A stretch of DNA of 64,000 bases from Stutzerimonas stutzeri (GCF_024448895.1 NZ_JAMOIC010000007.1:124001-188000), one strand, 5' to 3'; numbered from the stretch's first letter, positions 1 to 9,572 are shown. Program-made: numbers and translations. Notes: a model not told the origin generated them from the letters alone.

Positions 1-55
1 TGCAGCCATCGAGGATGCGTTGTACGGTCCCGCATGCGTTCGCGAAGCCGCCTGA
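1..55 (+). CDS. 3' end of an unidentified gene (partial)
   Basis: An open frame entering from the left edge (first whole codon at base 2) reads AAIEDALYGPACVREAA and stops at a TGA at 53-55, 39 bases before acpH. Seventeen residues are too few to assign a family. The same-strand position next to acpH would allow co-transcription, but nothing more can be said. Confidence 0.4.
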   Translation, partial: AAIEDALYGPACVREAA

Positions 56-94
56 TGCAAGCTGACCGCAAGCTAGCGCTGCTAGACTCGGCGC

Positions 95-667
95 ATGAAC
101 TATCTCGCACACCTTCACCTTGGCGGTTCGCAGCCTGGCGCGCTGCTGGGCAGCCTCTACGGTGACTTCGTCAAAGGACCCTTGCAGGGCCGCTGGCCCG
201 CCGATGTCGAGGCGGGCATACGCCTGCATCGGCAGATCGACGTTTTTACCGATAGCCATCCCGTGGTGCTGCAGGCCAAGCAGCGCTTCCCTCGTGAGCG
301 CAGACGGTACGCAGGAATTCTGATCGACCTGTTTTTCGATCACTGCCTGGCGGCCAACTGGCACGACTACGCAGACATGCCTCTCGATGCTTTCACTTCA
401 CGGTTCTACCGGATATTGCGCGAGGAAGCCGAGTTGCCCGGTTCGCTGGCACTTATCGCGCCGCGTATGGCGGCGCAGGACTGGCTCGGCAGTTATCGGG
501 AATTTTCGGTCATGGAACAGGTGGTGGCGGGCATGTGCCGACGCCTGTCTCGGCCAGAAGGACTTGCGGGCGGCGCCGCAGAGCTGGAGCAGCTATACGT
601 GCCGCTCCAGCAGGACTTCCATGAGTTCTATCCGCAGCTACAGGCGTTTGCCCGGAACGGCGGCTGA
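95..667 (+). CDS. acpH: Acyl carrier protein phosphodiesterase (AcpH)
   Basis: A 190-residue protein of the AcpH/YajB family, which removes the 4'-phosphopantetheine arm from holo-ACP in the cytoplasm. The family N-terminus MNYLAHLHL is present, followed by the metal-binding YGDFVKGP block near residues 22-29 and an RxHRxID segment (LHRQIDVFTDSH, about residues 43-54), both typical of this HD-like fold. Length matches the E. coli enzyme (about 193 residues). The start at 95 gives the conserved N-terminus, although no strong Shine-Dalgarno is visible. It converges on the flavodoxin gene, with 27 bases between the stop codons. Confidence 0.88.
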   Translation: MNYLAHLHLGGSQPGALLGSLYGDFVKGPLQGRWPADVEAGIRLHRQIDVFTDSHPVVLQAKQRFPRERRRYAGILIDLFFDHCLAANWHDYADMPLDAFTSRFYRILREEAELPGSLALIAPRMAAQDWLGSYREFSVMEQVVAGMCRRLSRPEGLAGGAAELEQLYVPLQQDFHEFYPQLQAFARNGG

Positions 668-694
668 TCAGTCAGAACAGTGGATGGCGCAGCC

Positions 695-1147
695 TCAGCC
701 GCGTAACGCTGCAGCGAATCCTTCCAGCCAGGGCTCGGCGTCGGTTTCAGGTGTTACTGTTTCGCTGGCATCCAGACGCAGCATTTCCATGACTTCCCGT
801 ACACCGAGCTCGGCGTAAAGCTCCCGGATCAGCTCGCCACCACCGCAGAAGGTGTCGCCATAGCTGGCGTCGCCCAGCGCAATGACGCCGCCAGGCAACC
901 CTTGCCAGGCTGGAAACTGATCGCGGATAGCCGAATAGAGCGGCACGAAGTTGTCGGGTAACTCGCCCATGCCGGTCGTGGCGGTAACCACCAGTAACGC
1001 TTGCGGACCGAACGCCTGGATCTGTTCAAGTTGCGCACGCGGATCGTGCCAGGCATCAAAGCCCGCCGCCTTGAGTACCGTGGCGGCATGACGAGCGACG
1101 TCTTCGGCTGTGCCGTAGACCGTACCGGAGAGGATGGCGACTTTCAT
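695..1147 (-). CDS. MioC-like flavodoxin
   Basis: A 150-residue flavodoxin-like protein. The N-terminal strand MKVAILSGTVYGTAEDVA carries the FMN phosphate-binding loop (SGTVYGTAE, residues 7-15). TATTGMGELPDNF (about 56-68) and LGDASYGDTFCGGG (about 92-105) are the two isoalloxazine-contact loops. Expected role: a cytoplasmic single-electron carrier. Length agrees with MioC/short-chain flavodoxins (about 146-150). GGAG lies about 8 bases upstream of the ATG. In P. aeruginosa a flavodoxin gene also sits near folM/folX, so the neighbourhood looks conserved. The physiological partner cannot be read from sequence. Confidence 0.85.
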   Translation of the reverse strand: MKVAILSGTVYGTAEDVARHAATVLKAAGFDAWHDPRAQLEQIQAFGPQALLVVTATTGMGELPDNFVPLYSAIRDQFPAWQGLPGGVIALGDASYGDTFCGGGELIRELYAELGVREVMEMLRLDASETVTPETDAEPWLEGFAAALRG

Positions 1148-1375
1148 GCATGGGCTCCATTGCAGATTTTAAGCGCAGCATTATGCCGCATCCGACACAT
1201 ATGGCTGGGATCGCCACCTCTACACTTTGCCACCAGTGCCGGGAATTAAATCAGAGGAATATTGTCGCAAAGCGGTCCTGGCAGAGGATCTCGCGGACCG
1301 TCTCAACAGTTGAGCGCTCCGGAGCGACAGAGGCATGGGCAGGACTGACCTGCTGCCCTTGAGAGGGAAATCGAA

Positions 1376-2023
1376 ATGCCGAAAAAGACCGTTCTGACCA
1401 GCGCCGAGCTGGCCTATATAAATGACCTGGTGAGCAGTACTTCGGCCGAGTCCGGTGAAACCCGTGCGGGCTTCAACGTCGACGGCGGCGAAAAGGCCAA
1501 CGGCCTGCTCCTGCAGCTGGCCGCCAAGGCCAACCTGACCCTCGAAGCCGAGCTCGAAGACTATTGCATGTCGTTTCCGCTGAGGCTCAATCAGGATGAG
1601 TTCCAAGCCATTCACCTGCGGCTCGCCCCGCCGACCATTTACGAACGCGGGCCAGTGCTGCGGGCTTGGCGCCTGCATCTGGACGAGCCATTGCCGCTGC
1701 TCTCGGATGACGGCAACAAGACAGCGTTGAGCGTCCACGAGTTATCCCCAAATGGCCTGTTGGTGGACGTCGGCTCGAAACAACAGGCGCCCAAACATCT
1801 GCACATGCATCTTGCGATTCCGGGTGAGGGCTCGCTCGAGATCGACGCACACCGAATCCGCGATGCCGAAGGCGGTATGACCGCATACGAGGTGGAATAC
1901 CCGCAGGACAAAGACGCCGAGCGTATTCGCTCCTATCTTTATGAACAGCATCAGCGGCTTCACCCGGACCTGCAGCCGGAACTGCCGAACGAGATGCTCA
2001 ATGGCACGCCCGAGCACTCCTGA
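1376..2023 (+). CDS. PilZ-like domain protein, degenerate c-di-GMP motif
   Basis: A 215-residue cytoplasmic protein without signal peptide or membrane segment. The middle part (about residues 95-185) reads like a PilZ beta-barrel: WRLHLDEPLPLL, then VHELSPNGLLVDVG, where the LSxxG core of the (D/N)xSxxG ligand motif is present but its first residue is Glu. No clear RxxxR motif precedes it, so c-di-GMP binding is doubtful. The N-terminal third (about 1-90) resembles no family I know. GAGGG lies about 9 bases before the ATG. It is followed by folM after about 110 bases. Family assignment is tentative. Confidence 0.6.
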   Translation: MPKKTVLTSAELAYINDLVSSTSAESGETRAGFNVDGGEKANGLLLQLAAKANLTLEAELEDYCMSFPLRLNQDEFQAIHLRLAPPTIYERGPVLRAWRLHLDEPLPLLSDDGNKTALSVHELSPNGLLVDVGSKQQAPKHLHMHLAIPGEGSLEIDAHRIRDAEGGMTAYEVEYPQDKDAERIRSYLYEQHQRLHPDLQPELPNEMLNGTPEHS

Positions 2024-2134
2024 AGGCGCTGTACCGGGGTCCGGCGCAGACTGGTGTAAGCTGGCGCACCCTGCCTGCCGCGCTTCTTTCGCTGTAGGCA
2101 AACTTCACATTCTTAATCCGACGCCGTGAAAACC

Positions 2135-2845
2135 ATGACCCAGCCATCGGCCCCGATACTGATCACCGGCGCCAGCCAGCGCATCGGCCTGCATTGCGCT
2201 GAACGCTTGCTCGACGAAGGGCAACCAGTCATCGTCAGTTACCGCACGCCGCGTGCAAGCCTGGATCAGCTCCGCGAACGCGGCGCCATAGCCGTGCCGG
2301 CAGACTTCTCGGGCGCAGCCGGCATCCTCGCCTTTATCGCTACGCTGAAGCAGCACACCACCGCGTTGCGCGCCATCGTTCATAACGCGTCGGACTGGCA
2401 CAGCGAGACGCCAGGCGAGGAAGCCGCAGTGTTCCAGCAGATGTTCGAGGTACACATGCTCGCGCCCTACCTGATCAACACCCATTGCGCCGAGCTGCTG
2501 AATCACGGCGGCCCGGCGGACATCATTCATATCAGCGATGACGTCACCCGTGTCGGCAGCAAAAAACACATCGCCTATGCGGCCAGCAAGGCCGGACTGG
2601 ACAACCTCACGCTGTCGTTCGCGGCACGCCTGGCGCCGGCCATCAAGGTCAATGGCATCGCCCCGGCCCTGATTCAGTTCAACGAAGGCGATGACGAAGC
2701 GTACCGCCGCAAGGCACTGGCAAAATCAGCCCTCGGCATCGAGCCCGGCGCCGAGGTGATCTACCAGAGCCTGCGCTATCTGCTCGATAACCCTTACGTC
2801 ACCGGCACCACCCTGAGCGTCAACGGTGGCCGCCATCTGATCTGA
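2135..2845 (+). CDS. folM: Dihydromonapterin reductase FolM
   Basis: A short-chain dehydrogenase that reduces dihydromonapterin (and weakly dihydrofolate) with NADPH, giving tetrahydromonapterin, the cofactor of phenylalanine hydroxylase in pseudomonads. The Rossmann motif is [26 protein letters not shown], the catalytic [15 protein letters not shown] (Tyr-x3-Lys) and [13 protein letters not shown] match E. coli FolM closely, as does the C-terminal VNGGRHLI. I chose the ATG at 2135 because [12 protein letters not shown] aligns with the E. coli start; an in-frame GTG at 2126 would add three residues. folX follows after 14 bases, so the two are probably one operon. FolE, which often accompanies them, is not here. 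Confidence 0.9.
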   Translation: MTQPSAPILITGASQRIGLHCAERLLDEGQPVIVSYRTPRASLDQLRERGAIAVPADFSGAAGILAFIATLKQHTTALRAIVHNASDWHSETPGEEAAVFQQMFEVHMLAPYLINTHCAELLNHGGPADIIHISDDVTRVGSKKHIAYAASKAGLDNLTLSFAARLAPAIKVNGIAPALIQFNEGDDEAYRRKALAKSALGIEPGAEVIYQSLRYLLDNPYVTGTTLSVNGGRHLI

Positions 2846-2859
2846 TACACAAGGAACCA

Positions 2860-3234
2860 ATGCCTCGACTGGAACCCACGATGGCGCGAATCCGCGTCAA
2901 AGACCTGCGCCTGCGCACTTTCATCGGCATCAAGGATGAAGAAATACGCAACAAGCAGGACGTGCTGATCAGCTTGACCATGCTCTATCCCGCCGCCGAA
3001 GCGGTGCGCGACAACGCCATCGAGCATGCGCTGAACTACCGCACCATTACCAAGGCGATCATTCAGCATGTCGAAGACAATCGCTTCGCGCTGCTCGAAC
3101 GGCTCACGCAGGAAATCCTCGATCTGATCATGCTGCATCCACAGGTGCGCTACGCCGAGGTCGAGGTCGACAAACCCCATGCCTTGCGTTTTGCCGAATC
3201 AGTATCGATCACCCTTGCTGCTCACCGTGACTGA
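2860..3234 (+). CDS. folX: Dihydroneopterin triphosphate 2'-epimerase FolX
   Basis: A 124-residue member of the FolB/FolX tunnelling fold. It epimerises 7,8-dihydroneopterin triphosphate to dihydromonapterin triphosphate, upstream of FolM in tetrahydromonapterin synthesis. [31 protein letters not shown] and [32 protein letters not shown] are nearly the same as E. coli FolX and distinguish it from FolB. The catalytic region [22 protein letters not shown] is intact. AAGGA lies about 6 bases before the ATG. It is coupled to folM. Confidence 0.93.
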   Translation: MPRLEPTMARIRVKDLRLRTFIGIKDEEIRNKQDVLISLTMLYPAAEAVRDNAIEHALNYRTITKAIIQHVEDNRFALLERLTQEILDLIMLHPQVRYAEVEVDKPHALRFAESVSITLAAHRD

Positions 3235-3406
3235 CAGACCTCAATCCAGACGCGCTGCTCGCGGCCCGCTATAGCCCTTCGGCGGTAAACGACGTGCGGG
3301 CTCCACTGCATGACCCGACGGACGCGCTAATAGTGTTTGGTCGTATGGCCCAAGGCACCGGTCAAGGTTATGATCCGCCGACGTCTGCAACGCCGAGACC
3401 CATGTA

Positions 3407-3700
3407 ATGAATGATCAAGAACGCACCGAACTCGAAGCCGCCGCCTTCCGCCGCCTGGTTCAGCACCTGCGCAGTCGCCCGGATGCCCAGAACATCGACC
3501 TGATGAACCTGGCTGGCTTCTGCCGCAACTGCTTGTCGAAGTGGTACAAGGCCGCCGCCGATGACCTGGAGATCGAGGTCAGCATCGACGAGGCTCGCGA
3601 GGAGGTGTACGGCATGCCCTACGCGGACTGGAAGAAGCGCTACCAGAAAGAAGCGACACCCGAGCAACAGGCCGCTTTCGACAAGAGCCAGAAACCATGA
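3407..3700 (+). CDS. DUF1244 family protein
   Basis: A 97-residue acidic protein of the DUF1244 family, small helical proteins widespread in proteobacteria and without an assigned reaction. The diagnostic block is NIDLMNLAGFCRNCLSKWYKAAAD (about residues 29-52), with paired Cys residues in CRNC, then YGMPYADWKKRYQ. Cytoplasmic. Its ATGA stop/start overlap with the HopJ-family gene shows translational coupling. A role for the CxxC pair (metal or redox) is only a guess. Confidence 0.85.
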   Translation: MNDQERTELEAAAFRRLVQHLRSRPDAQNIDLMNLAGFCRNCLSKWYKAAADDLEIEVSIDEAREEVYGMPYADWKKRYQKEATPEQQAAFDKSQKP

Positions 3701-4056
3701 GCAGCCTCAGGGATTTTCGCGCCAGCCTGCGCAACCGGAACCACCCCTTCAGCGAGACGTTGGCGTTCATCTCCAACGCTTACGACTATCAGCCGAGCCG
3801 CTTCTTCAACGGCAATGTGGAAAACGCGGCCGGCGAAAACGAAGGGTCGTGCAAGGCGCTTGGACTGGCGGTTCTTGAAGGATTTTCTACCGAAGAAGCT
3901 CTGCTGGCGTTCGGCGAGCACTATCAGTCGGTCCTGGAAAATCCAAGTGGCACCGACCATCGCAACATACGCGCACTTATGGAAACCGGGCTGCCAGGCG
4001 TGCGTTTCGGCCAGCAACCGCTGAGACGCAAGCCCGTCAACTTCGAAGAGAAATAA
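3697..4056 (+). CDS. HopJ-family protein
   Basis: A 119-residue protein matching the HopJ family, named after a Pseudomonas syringae type III effector but widespread in non-pathogens as a housekeeping-like small protein. Recognisable blocks are FSETLAFISNAYDYQPSRFFNGNVENAAGENEGSCKALGLA and SGTDHRNIRALMETGLPGVRF. It has no signal peptide, and I see no hrp-box-like promoter upstream. It overlaps the DUF1244 gene by 4 bases. Function is unknown; an effector role is unlikely in this setting because no type III secretion genes are present in the window. Confidence 0.85.
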   Translation: MSSLRDFRASLRNRNHPFSETLAFISNAYDYQPSRFFNGNVENAAGENEGSCKALGLAVLEGFSTEEALLAFGEHYQSVLENPSGTDHRNIRALMETGLPGVRFGQQPLRRKPVNFEEK

Positions 4057-4279
4057 AAAAGGGCCGGCCATGCACTTGGGGAAGGCTTGATAACGGACGG
4101 CCCTGAAACCAAAGAGGCGTTTTCGAGGCCAAGTCTCGCCTTCAAACGCAACGCCGGCCATTCGGCAATCTCCATGGACCGGATAGCTGACGGCTATTGG
4201 ACTGCTTGCCTAATCCGAGCCTTTTCCCCTACGGGCAAAGCCGGTAAGGTCCGGCCCGTTCCCATCCTGAGTGAGCCCC

Positions 4280-5038
4280 ATGCCCATTACCGCCCTTTCC
4301 GGCCCGCAGTACCTGCGTGAAGGCCTGAAGCTGATCCTTAGCCCCGGGCTACGGCTGTTCGTGATACTCCCGCTTACGGTCAATCTGCTGCTGTTTGGCG
4401 GGCTGATCTACTTCGCCTTGCGTCAGTTTGGCGGCTGGGTCGATGTGTTCATGCCAAATCTGCCAGAGTGGCTGATGTTTCTGGAGTACATCCTTTGGCC
4501 GATGTTCGTAGTGCTCGTCGTGCTGATGGTGTTCTTCACCTTCACCATGCTGGCAAACATCATCGCCGCGCCGTTCAATGGGTTTCTTGCTGAAAAGGTC
4601 GAAACCGTAGCCCGTGGCGAAGACAGCTCCCCGCCTTTCAGCTGGGCCGAGCTGCTAGCGATGCTGCCACGCACGATCGGGCGAGAAGCCCGCAAGCTGG
4701 CCTATTTCGCACCGCGTGCGCTGGCATTACTGATCCTTTCATTCATTCCCGTGGTCAATCTGGTCGCCGCCCCCCTGTGGCTGTTGTTCGGGATATGGAT
4801 GATGGCGGTCCAGTACATCGACTATCCCGCGGACAACAACAAGATGAGCTGGGCGGAGATGATGGTCTGGCTTCGGCAGCGACGCTGGAAGAGCCTGAGC
4901 TTTGGAGCGGTGACTTACGCTGCGCTGCTCATTCCGGTATTGAATCTGCTGATCATGCCGGCAGCGGTTGCAGGCGCGACGCTGTTCTGGGTTCGGGAAG
5001 GCGGGAAGAAAAACCTGGTGCCGGTGAAGGGCGAGTAG
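4280..5038 (+). CDS. cysZ: Sulfate transporter CysZ
   Basis: An inner-membrane sulfate importer feeding assimilatory cysteine synthesis. It has about 252 residues from the ATG at 4280; an in-frame GTG at 4271 would add three. Hydrophobic segments lie near residues 22-45, 62-90, 145-180 and 210-235. Family signatures are [44 protein letters not shown] and [12 protein letters not shown]. The 4280 start follows a GAGTGAG element and fits the short family N-terminus. It stands alone, converging on nemA. Confidence 0.9.
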   Translation: MPITALSGPQYLREGLKLILSPGLRLFVILPLTVNLLLFGGLIYFALRQFGGWVDVFMPNLPEWLMFLEYILWPMFVVLVVLMVFFTFTMLANIIAAPFNGFLAEKVETVARGEDSSPPFSWAELLAMLPRTIGREARKLAYFAPRALALLILSFIPVVNLVAAPLWLLFGIWMMAVQYIDYPADNNKMSWAEMMVWLRQRRWKSLSFGAVTYAALLIPVLNLLIMPAAVAGATLFWVREGGKKNLVPVKGE

Positions 5039-5109
5039 CCCGGCTTGATCAGGTAAAACTGCCCCGCGGCGCGAGCGGCTGAACGCACCGCGGGCAAATC
5101 GGATAACCC

Positions 5110-6219
5110 TTAGGCCAGGGTTTTCAGCGCCTCACGGCTGAACGGCAGAATGTCCTGCATGCGGCCTTCGCGCACTTTCAGTGCCCAGTCCGGATCGCAG
5201 ATCAACGCACGTCCGACCGCGACAAGGTCGAACTCTTGCTTGTTCAGCCGCTCGAGCAGGCCCTCGATATTGGCCGGCTGCGCCACCTTGTCGGTCTTGA
5301 CCATGAACTGCAGGAATTCACCGTCGAGGCCTACGCTACCCACGGTGATCGTCGGCTTGCCGGTCAGCTGGCGAGTCCAGCCGGCGAGGTTAAGCTCGGA
5401 ACCTTCGAATTCGGGTTCCCAGAACCGTCGCGTCGAGCAATGGAAGATGTCGACGCCCGCAGCCGACAATGGCGCGAGAAATTCCCCCAGCGCTTCTGGC
5501 GTTGTGACTAGGCGAGCGGTGTAGTCCTGCTGCTTCCACTGCGAAAAACGGAAGATGATCGGGAAGTCCGCGCCTACTGCAGCTCGTACGGCCTCGATCA
5601 GTTCGATTGCAAAGCGCGAGCGGTTGGCCAGACTGCCGCCGTATTCATCGGTTCGTTGATTGCTGCCCTCCCAGAAGAACTGATCGACCAGATAGCCATG
5701 CGCGCCGTGAATTTCCACGCCATCCATGCCGATTGCCTTGGCATCGGCTGCGGCTTGGGCGAAGGCAGCAATCACCTCCCGGATGTCGTCTTTGGTCATA
5801 CCATGCACGACGACCTGGCCGTCCTTGAGCTTTTCCATCGGACCGTAACCCGGGACATCGGCTTCTGGCTCGGTGCCTATCCGGCGCACATTACCCACGT
5901 GCCAGAGCTGCGGAACGATCTTGCCACCCGCGGCATGCACTGCATCGACAACGCCCTTCCAGCCGGCCAGCGCATCCTCGCCGTAGAATCGCGGCACATG
6001 GGGGTAACCATTGGCAGCCTTGTGCCCGACAGTGGTGCCCTCGGTAATAATCAAGCCGACCCCTGAGGCAGCACGACGGCGGTAATACTCGACCACGTCT
6101 GCTGTAGGCACGCCATTCGGTGAGAAGGACCGCGTCATCGGCGCCATCACCACGCGGGTAGGCAGCTGCAGGGTGCCGAGCTGGAACGGTTGGAAAAGAG
6201 CGTTTACGGCGGCAGTCAT
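5110..6219 (-). CDS. nemA: NemA-type alkene reductase (Old Yellow Enzyme family)
   Basis: A 369-residue FMN-dependent NAD(P)H oxidoreductase of the OYE family, reducing activated alkenes such as N-ethylmaleimide, quinones and nitro compounds. Visible features are the N-terminal FQPFQLGTLQLPTRVVMAPMTRS with the flavin-contacting Thr, QLWHVGNV, the substrate pair in EIHGAHGYLVDQFFWEGSNQRTDEYGGS, and the FMN-phosphate region VAVGRALICDPDWALKV. AGGAG lies about 9 bases upstream of the ATG. The TetR-family regulator lies directly upstream on the same strand, and a palindromic operator sits in the 60-base gap, so induction by electrophiles through NemR-like derepression is likely. Confidence 0.88.
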   Translation of the reverse strand: MTAAVNALFQPFQLGTLQLPTRVVMAPMTRSFSPNGVPTADVVEYYRRRAASGVGLIITEGTTVGHKAANGYPHVPRFYGEDALAGWKGVVDAVHAAGGKIVPQLWHVGNVRRIGTEPEADVPGYGPMEKLKDGQVVVHGMTKDDIREVIAAFAQAAADAKAIGMDGVEIHGAHGYLVDQFFWEGSNQRTDEYGGSLANRSRFAIELIEAVRAAVGADFPIIFRFSQWKQQDYTARLVTTPEALGEFLAPLSAAGVDIFHCSTRRFWEPEFEGSELNLAGWTRQLTGKPTITVGSVGLDGEFLQFMVKTDKVAQPANIEGLLERLNKQEFDLVAVGRALICDPDWALKVREGRMQDILPFSREALKTLA

Positions 6220-6244
6220 CGTGTTCTCCTATGGATCGAAAAAA

Positions 6245-6260
6245 AGGCGACCGGTCGTCT
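6245..6260. promoter_or_regulatory. Putative NemR operator in front of nemA
   Basis: A nearly perfect 16-base inverted repeat, AGGCGACCGGTCGTCT, centred on 6252/6253 and 26 bases upstream of the nemA start codon. The same GACCGGTCGTCT core occurs upstream of the regulator gene. E. coli NemR boxes have GACC/GGTC half-sites, so assignment to the adjacent TetR protein is reasonable, but it is inference. Confidence 0.65.
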
Positions 6261-6279
6261 AACCGTTCGCCGAAAAAAA

Positions 6280-6876
6280 TCAGCGAAACGTCAGCAGTCG
6301 CTCCAGCTGGGTCAGAAAAATTTCCAGAGGCGCGACCGAGCGGCCCACCTTCATTCGCAGCAATGCGCCTTCCCAGGCGTTGCCGATAAACTCGGCAAGC
6401 GCCTGACAGTCAGTATCGGGATCGAGCGCTCCCTCATCTCGAGCCTGCTCTAGGCAAGCCGTGAGTATGGCGACAGACCTCAGCAGAATGGATTCGACAC
6501 GCTGACCAATTGGCTGCGAAAGCTCAGCCATCTCGAAGCTCAGGCTTCCTATGAAGCAGTGATACTCCGGGCATTCCTGACGAGAGAAGTGCGCCAGCAA
6601 ATCGGTGTAATAGGCAAGGATGCACTCGCACGGGCGCAACGCCTGACCTGAAAGAGCCGCCTGATAGCGTCCGAGCCGAGGGGTGTAGATATGCTCCAGC
6701 GCCTGCAGGGCAAAATCTTCCTTGCTGGCGAAGTAATGATAGAACGACCCCTTGGGTATACCGGCGGCCTGGACGATCTCCAGCACACCGGTGCCGTGAT
6801 ATCCACGCCGGGTCATGACCTGCGCGCCTTTGGCCAGGATGAGGTCACGCTTGTCGTTTCGAGCTTGGCTGTTCAT
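6280..6876 (-). CDS. TetR-family repressor, NemR-like
   Basis: A regulator of 198 residues from the ATG at 6876. The helix-turn-helix is VMTRRGYHGTGVLEIVQAAGIPKGSFYHYFASKEDFALQAL (about 20-60). The ligand domain contains Cys in RPCECILAYY and RQECPEYHCFIG, positions comparable to the redox-sensitive cysteines of NemR, which react with electrophiles, quinones or hypochlorite. The longer frame back to 6915 would run through the palindrome at 6886-6901, so I prefer the internal ATG. Expected role: autorepression and repression of nemA. nemA follows after 60 bases. Confidence 0.82.
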   Translation of the reverse strand: MNSQARNDKRDLILAKGAQVMTRRGYHGTGVLEIVQAAGIPKGSFYHYFASKEDFALQALEHIYTPRLGRYQAALSGQALRPCECILAYYTDLLAHFSRQECPEYHCFIGSLSFEMAELSQPIGQRVESILLRSVAILTACLEQARDEGALDPDTDCQALAEFIGNAWEGALLRMKVGRSVAPLEIFLTQLERLLTFR

Positions 6877-6885
6877 CGACCGAGC

Positions 6886-6901
6886 ATATGACCGGTCGTC
6901 T
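6886..6901. promoter_or_regulatory. Putative NemR operator in front of the regulator gene
   Basis: Sequence ATATGACCGGTCGTCT, sharing the 12-base core GACCGGTCGTCT with the nemA operator. It lies about 10 bases upstream of the chosen regulator start, where bound protein would block transcription or translation start. This suggests autoregulation. Confidence 0.55.
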
Positions 6902-6995
6902 CGGGCTGACAGCATTATCCATGGCGCTTATTTTGGAGACATCGCAGTGACGATGGCGTTAGCGGGGATCTTGAATGAGGGAATGGAAGGACTGG

Positions 6996-7028
6996 AGCCA
7001 GACGCAGCGGCGAGCTTCGCGTCTGGCT
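6996..7028 (-). terminator. Hairpin downstream of glutathione peroxidase
   Basis: A perfect 10-base stem (AGCCAGACGC / GCGTCTGGCT) with a 13-base loop, just past the stop of the leftward glutathione peroxidase gene. There is no T run, so it is either a weak terminator or an mRNA 3'-end stabiliser. Confidence 0.5.
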
Positions 7029-7035
7029 GAACAGA

Positions 7036-7518
7036 TCAGGCGAGTGCGCTTTCGATCGCCTGAATCAACGCTGGATCATCCGGTGCCGTGCGGGGCGAAA
7101 ACCGAGCCAGTACGCGCCCGTCTTTGTCGACGAGAAATTTCTCGAAATTCCAGCTGATATCGCCGGGGAAATCCGCTCCCTCGCCCACCAGCAAGCGGTA
7201 CAACGGGTGCCGCTGAGGCCCATTGACCTCAAGCTTACTGCTCAGCGGAAAACCAATGCCGTACTGCTCGCTGCAAAACTGCAGAATCTCGGCATCGCTA
7301 CCTGGCTCTTGTGCGGCGAATTGATTGCACGGGATGCCCAGCACCCCGAAACCACGATCTCCATAGCGCTCGTGCAGCTCTTGCAAGCCCGCGTACTGTG
7401 GGGTCAAACCGCATTCGGAAGCGACGTTGACGACCAGCGTCAGCTGGTTCTTGAAGGGTGCAAGGGGCAGCTCCTGGCCAGCGAGGCCAGGTAGAACCAA
7501 ATCATGGAACGCGCTCAT
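7036..7518 (-). CDS. Glutathione peroxidase family protein
   Basis: A thiol peroxidase of the bacterial GPx/BtuE type, 160 residues from the ATG at 7518, which has GGAGAAGTGAG directly upstream. The peroxidatic Cys is residue 36 in NVASECGLTPQY. The catalytic Gln and Trp lie in GIPCNQFAAQEPG and SWNFEKFLVDKDG. It reduces hydrogen peroxide or organic peroxides, probably with thioredoxin as electron donor as in related bacterial enzymes. It lies downstream of slyD on the same strand but behind a strong terminator, so it probably has its own promoter. An upstream in-frame start (7572) lies inside that terminator and is unlikely. Confidence 0.88.
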   Translation of the reverse strand: MSAFHDLVLPGLAGQELPLAPFKNQLTLVVNVASECGLTPQYAGLQELHERYGDRGFGVLGIPCNQFAAQEPGSDAEILQFCSEQYGIGFPLSSKLEVNGPQRHPLYRLLVGEGADFPGDISWNFEKFLVDKDGRVLARFSPRTAPDDPALIQAIESALA

Positions 7519-7536
7519 CTCACTTCTCCAGAGGGT

Positions 7537-7568
7537 AAAAAAAGCGCTCCGGCAATACCGAAGCGCTT
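7537..7568 (-). terminator. Rho-independent terminator of slyD
   Basis: On the minus strand the stem AGCGCTTCGG / CCGGAGCGCT has a 5-base loop and is followed by seven T. It lies 60-90 bases after the slyD stop codon and separates slyD from the glutathione peroxidase gene. Confidence 0.85.
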
Positions 7569-7628
7569 CCATTGCTCGATCACCAGGATCGACGCCAGTC
7601 GCTGCCTGCTCGCCTTATCGGCGATTCA

Positions 7629-8114
7629 TCAATGGTGATGGCCACCTTCGCCATGGACGTGACCATGGGCGATTTCTTCGTCGCTGGCTTCGCGCACTTC
7701 GACGATCTTGACTTCGAAGTTGAGGCGCTGTCCAGCCAGCGGATGATTGCCGTCGACGATCACATCATCGCCTTCAACATCGCGGATAGTGACGATCTGC
7801 ATGCCGCCGTCCGGGCCTGATGCATGAAACTGCATGCCGACTTCCAGCTCGTCGACACCTTCGAACATCGCACGGTTGAGGGTGGCGACCAGCTCCGGGC
7901 TGTATTCGCCGTAGGCATCCTGCGGCTCGATGGCGACTTTCACCTCGTCACCGCCCTGCTTGCCTTCAAGGGCTTTTTCCAGACCAGCGATGATATTGCC
8001 TGCACCGTGCAGGTACACCAGCGGCGCGCCGCCGGCAGAGCTGTCGATCACTTCACCGGCATCATTGGTGAGTGTGTAGTCGATTGACACAGCCTTGTTA
8101 GCGGCGATCTGCAT
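7629..8114 (-). CDS. slyD: FKBP-type prolyl isomerase SlyD
   Basis: A 161-residue cytoplasmic peptidyl-prolyl isomerase and chaperone. The FKBP halves flank an insert-in-flap domain: AVSIDYTLTNDAGEVIDSS and YLHGAGNIIAGLEKALEGKQGGDEV (residues 8-60), then the IF domain with QDAYGEYSPELVATLNRAMF, then GNHPLAGQRLNFEVKIVEVREAS. The tail HGHVHGEGGHHH is the His-rich metal-binding end; it is short, without the Cys cluster of E. coli SlyD. It is involved in folding and possibly in nickel handling. It is monocistronic, with its own terminator downstream. Confidence 0.9.
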   Translation of the reverse strand: MQIAANKAVSIDYTLTNDAGEVIDSSAGGAPLVYLHGAGNIIAGLEKALEGKQGGDEVKVAIEPQDAYGEYSPELVATLNRAMFEGVDELEVGMQFHASGPDGGMQIVTIRDVEGDDVIVDGNHPLAGQRLNFEVKIVEVREASDEEIAHGHVHGEGGHHH

Positions 8115-8353
8115 GAGGCGAAACCTTTATTGAGGAATGTGATGCCAAAGTCTAACCGCGAGCTGCGCCGATTGCGAACCGAGCCCGGATAAACGGGACC
8201 AGCCATCGCGCTACGCACTATTCCGTCCGCCCTGCGTCGGTGGGTGTCGCATACAACCTTTGGAGAGCATCGAAACGGCTCAGTCTGTGACAGAATCCGC
8301 GACGCAAACTAAGCGATCTATATCAACAATTACCACGCACCCAAGGAGCACCG

Positions 8354-9541
<1,188 letters not shown>

Positions 9542-9572
9542 TAGCGCGCCGAACGTCATGCTCATTGCACGG

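Noticed and set aside
3697-4056. HopJ-family gene as a type III effector
   Set aside because: No hrp-box-like promoter seen, no secretion or chaperone genes nearby, and the family is common in non-pathogens.
4058-4110. AGGGCCG/CGGCCCT repeat with an A/T run after the HopJ-family gene
   Set aside because: The loop is about 30 bases, and the T run would serve only leftward transcription, where no gene precedes it.
5060-5096. Imperfect hairpin between cysZ and nemA
   Set aside because: The stem has a bulge and a long loop with no T run; too weak to call a terminator.
8313-8326. Anr/FNR-like box GCGAT-N4-ATCAA before ackA
   Set aside because: Only 8 of 10 consensus bases match and it is centred about 34 bases from the start codon, a poor position for activation.
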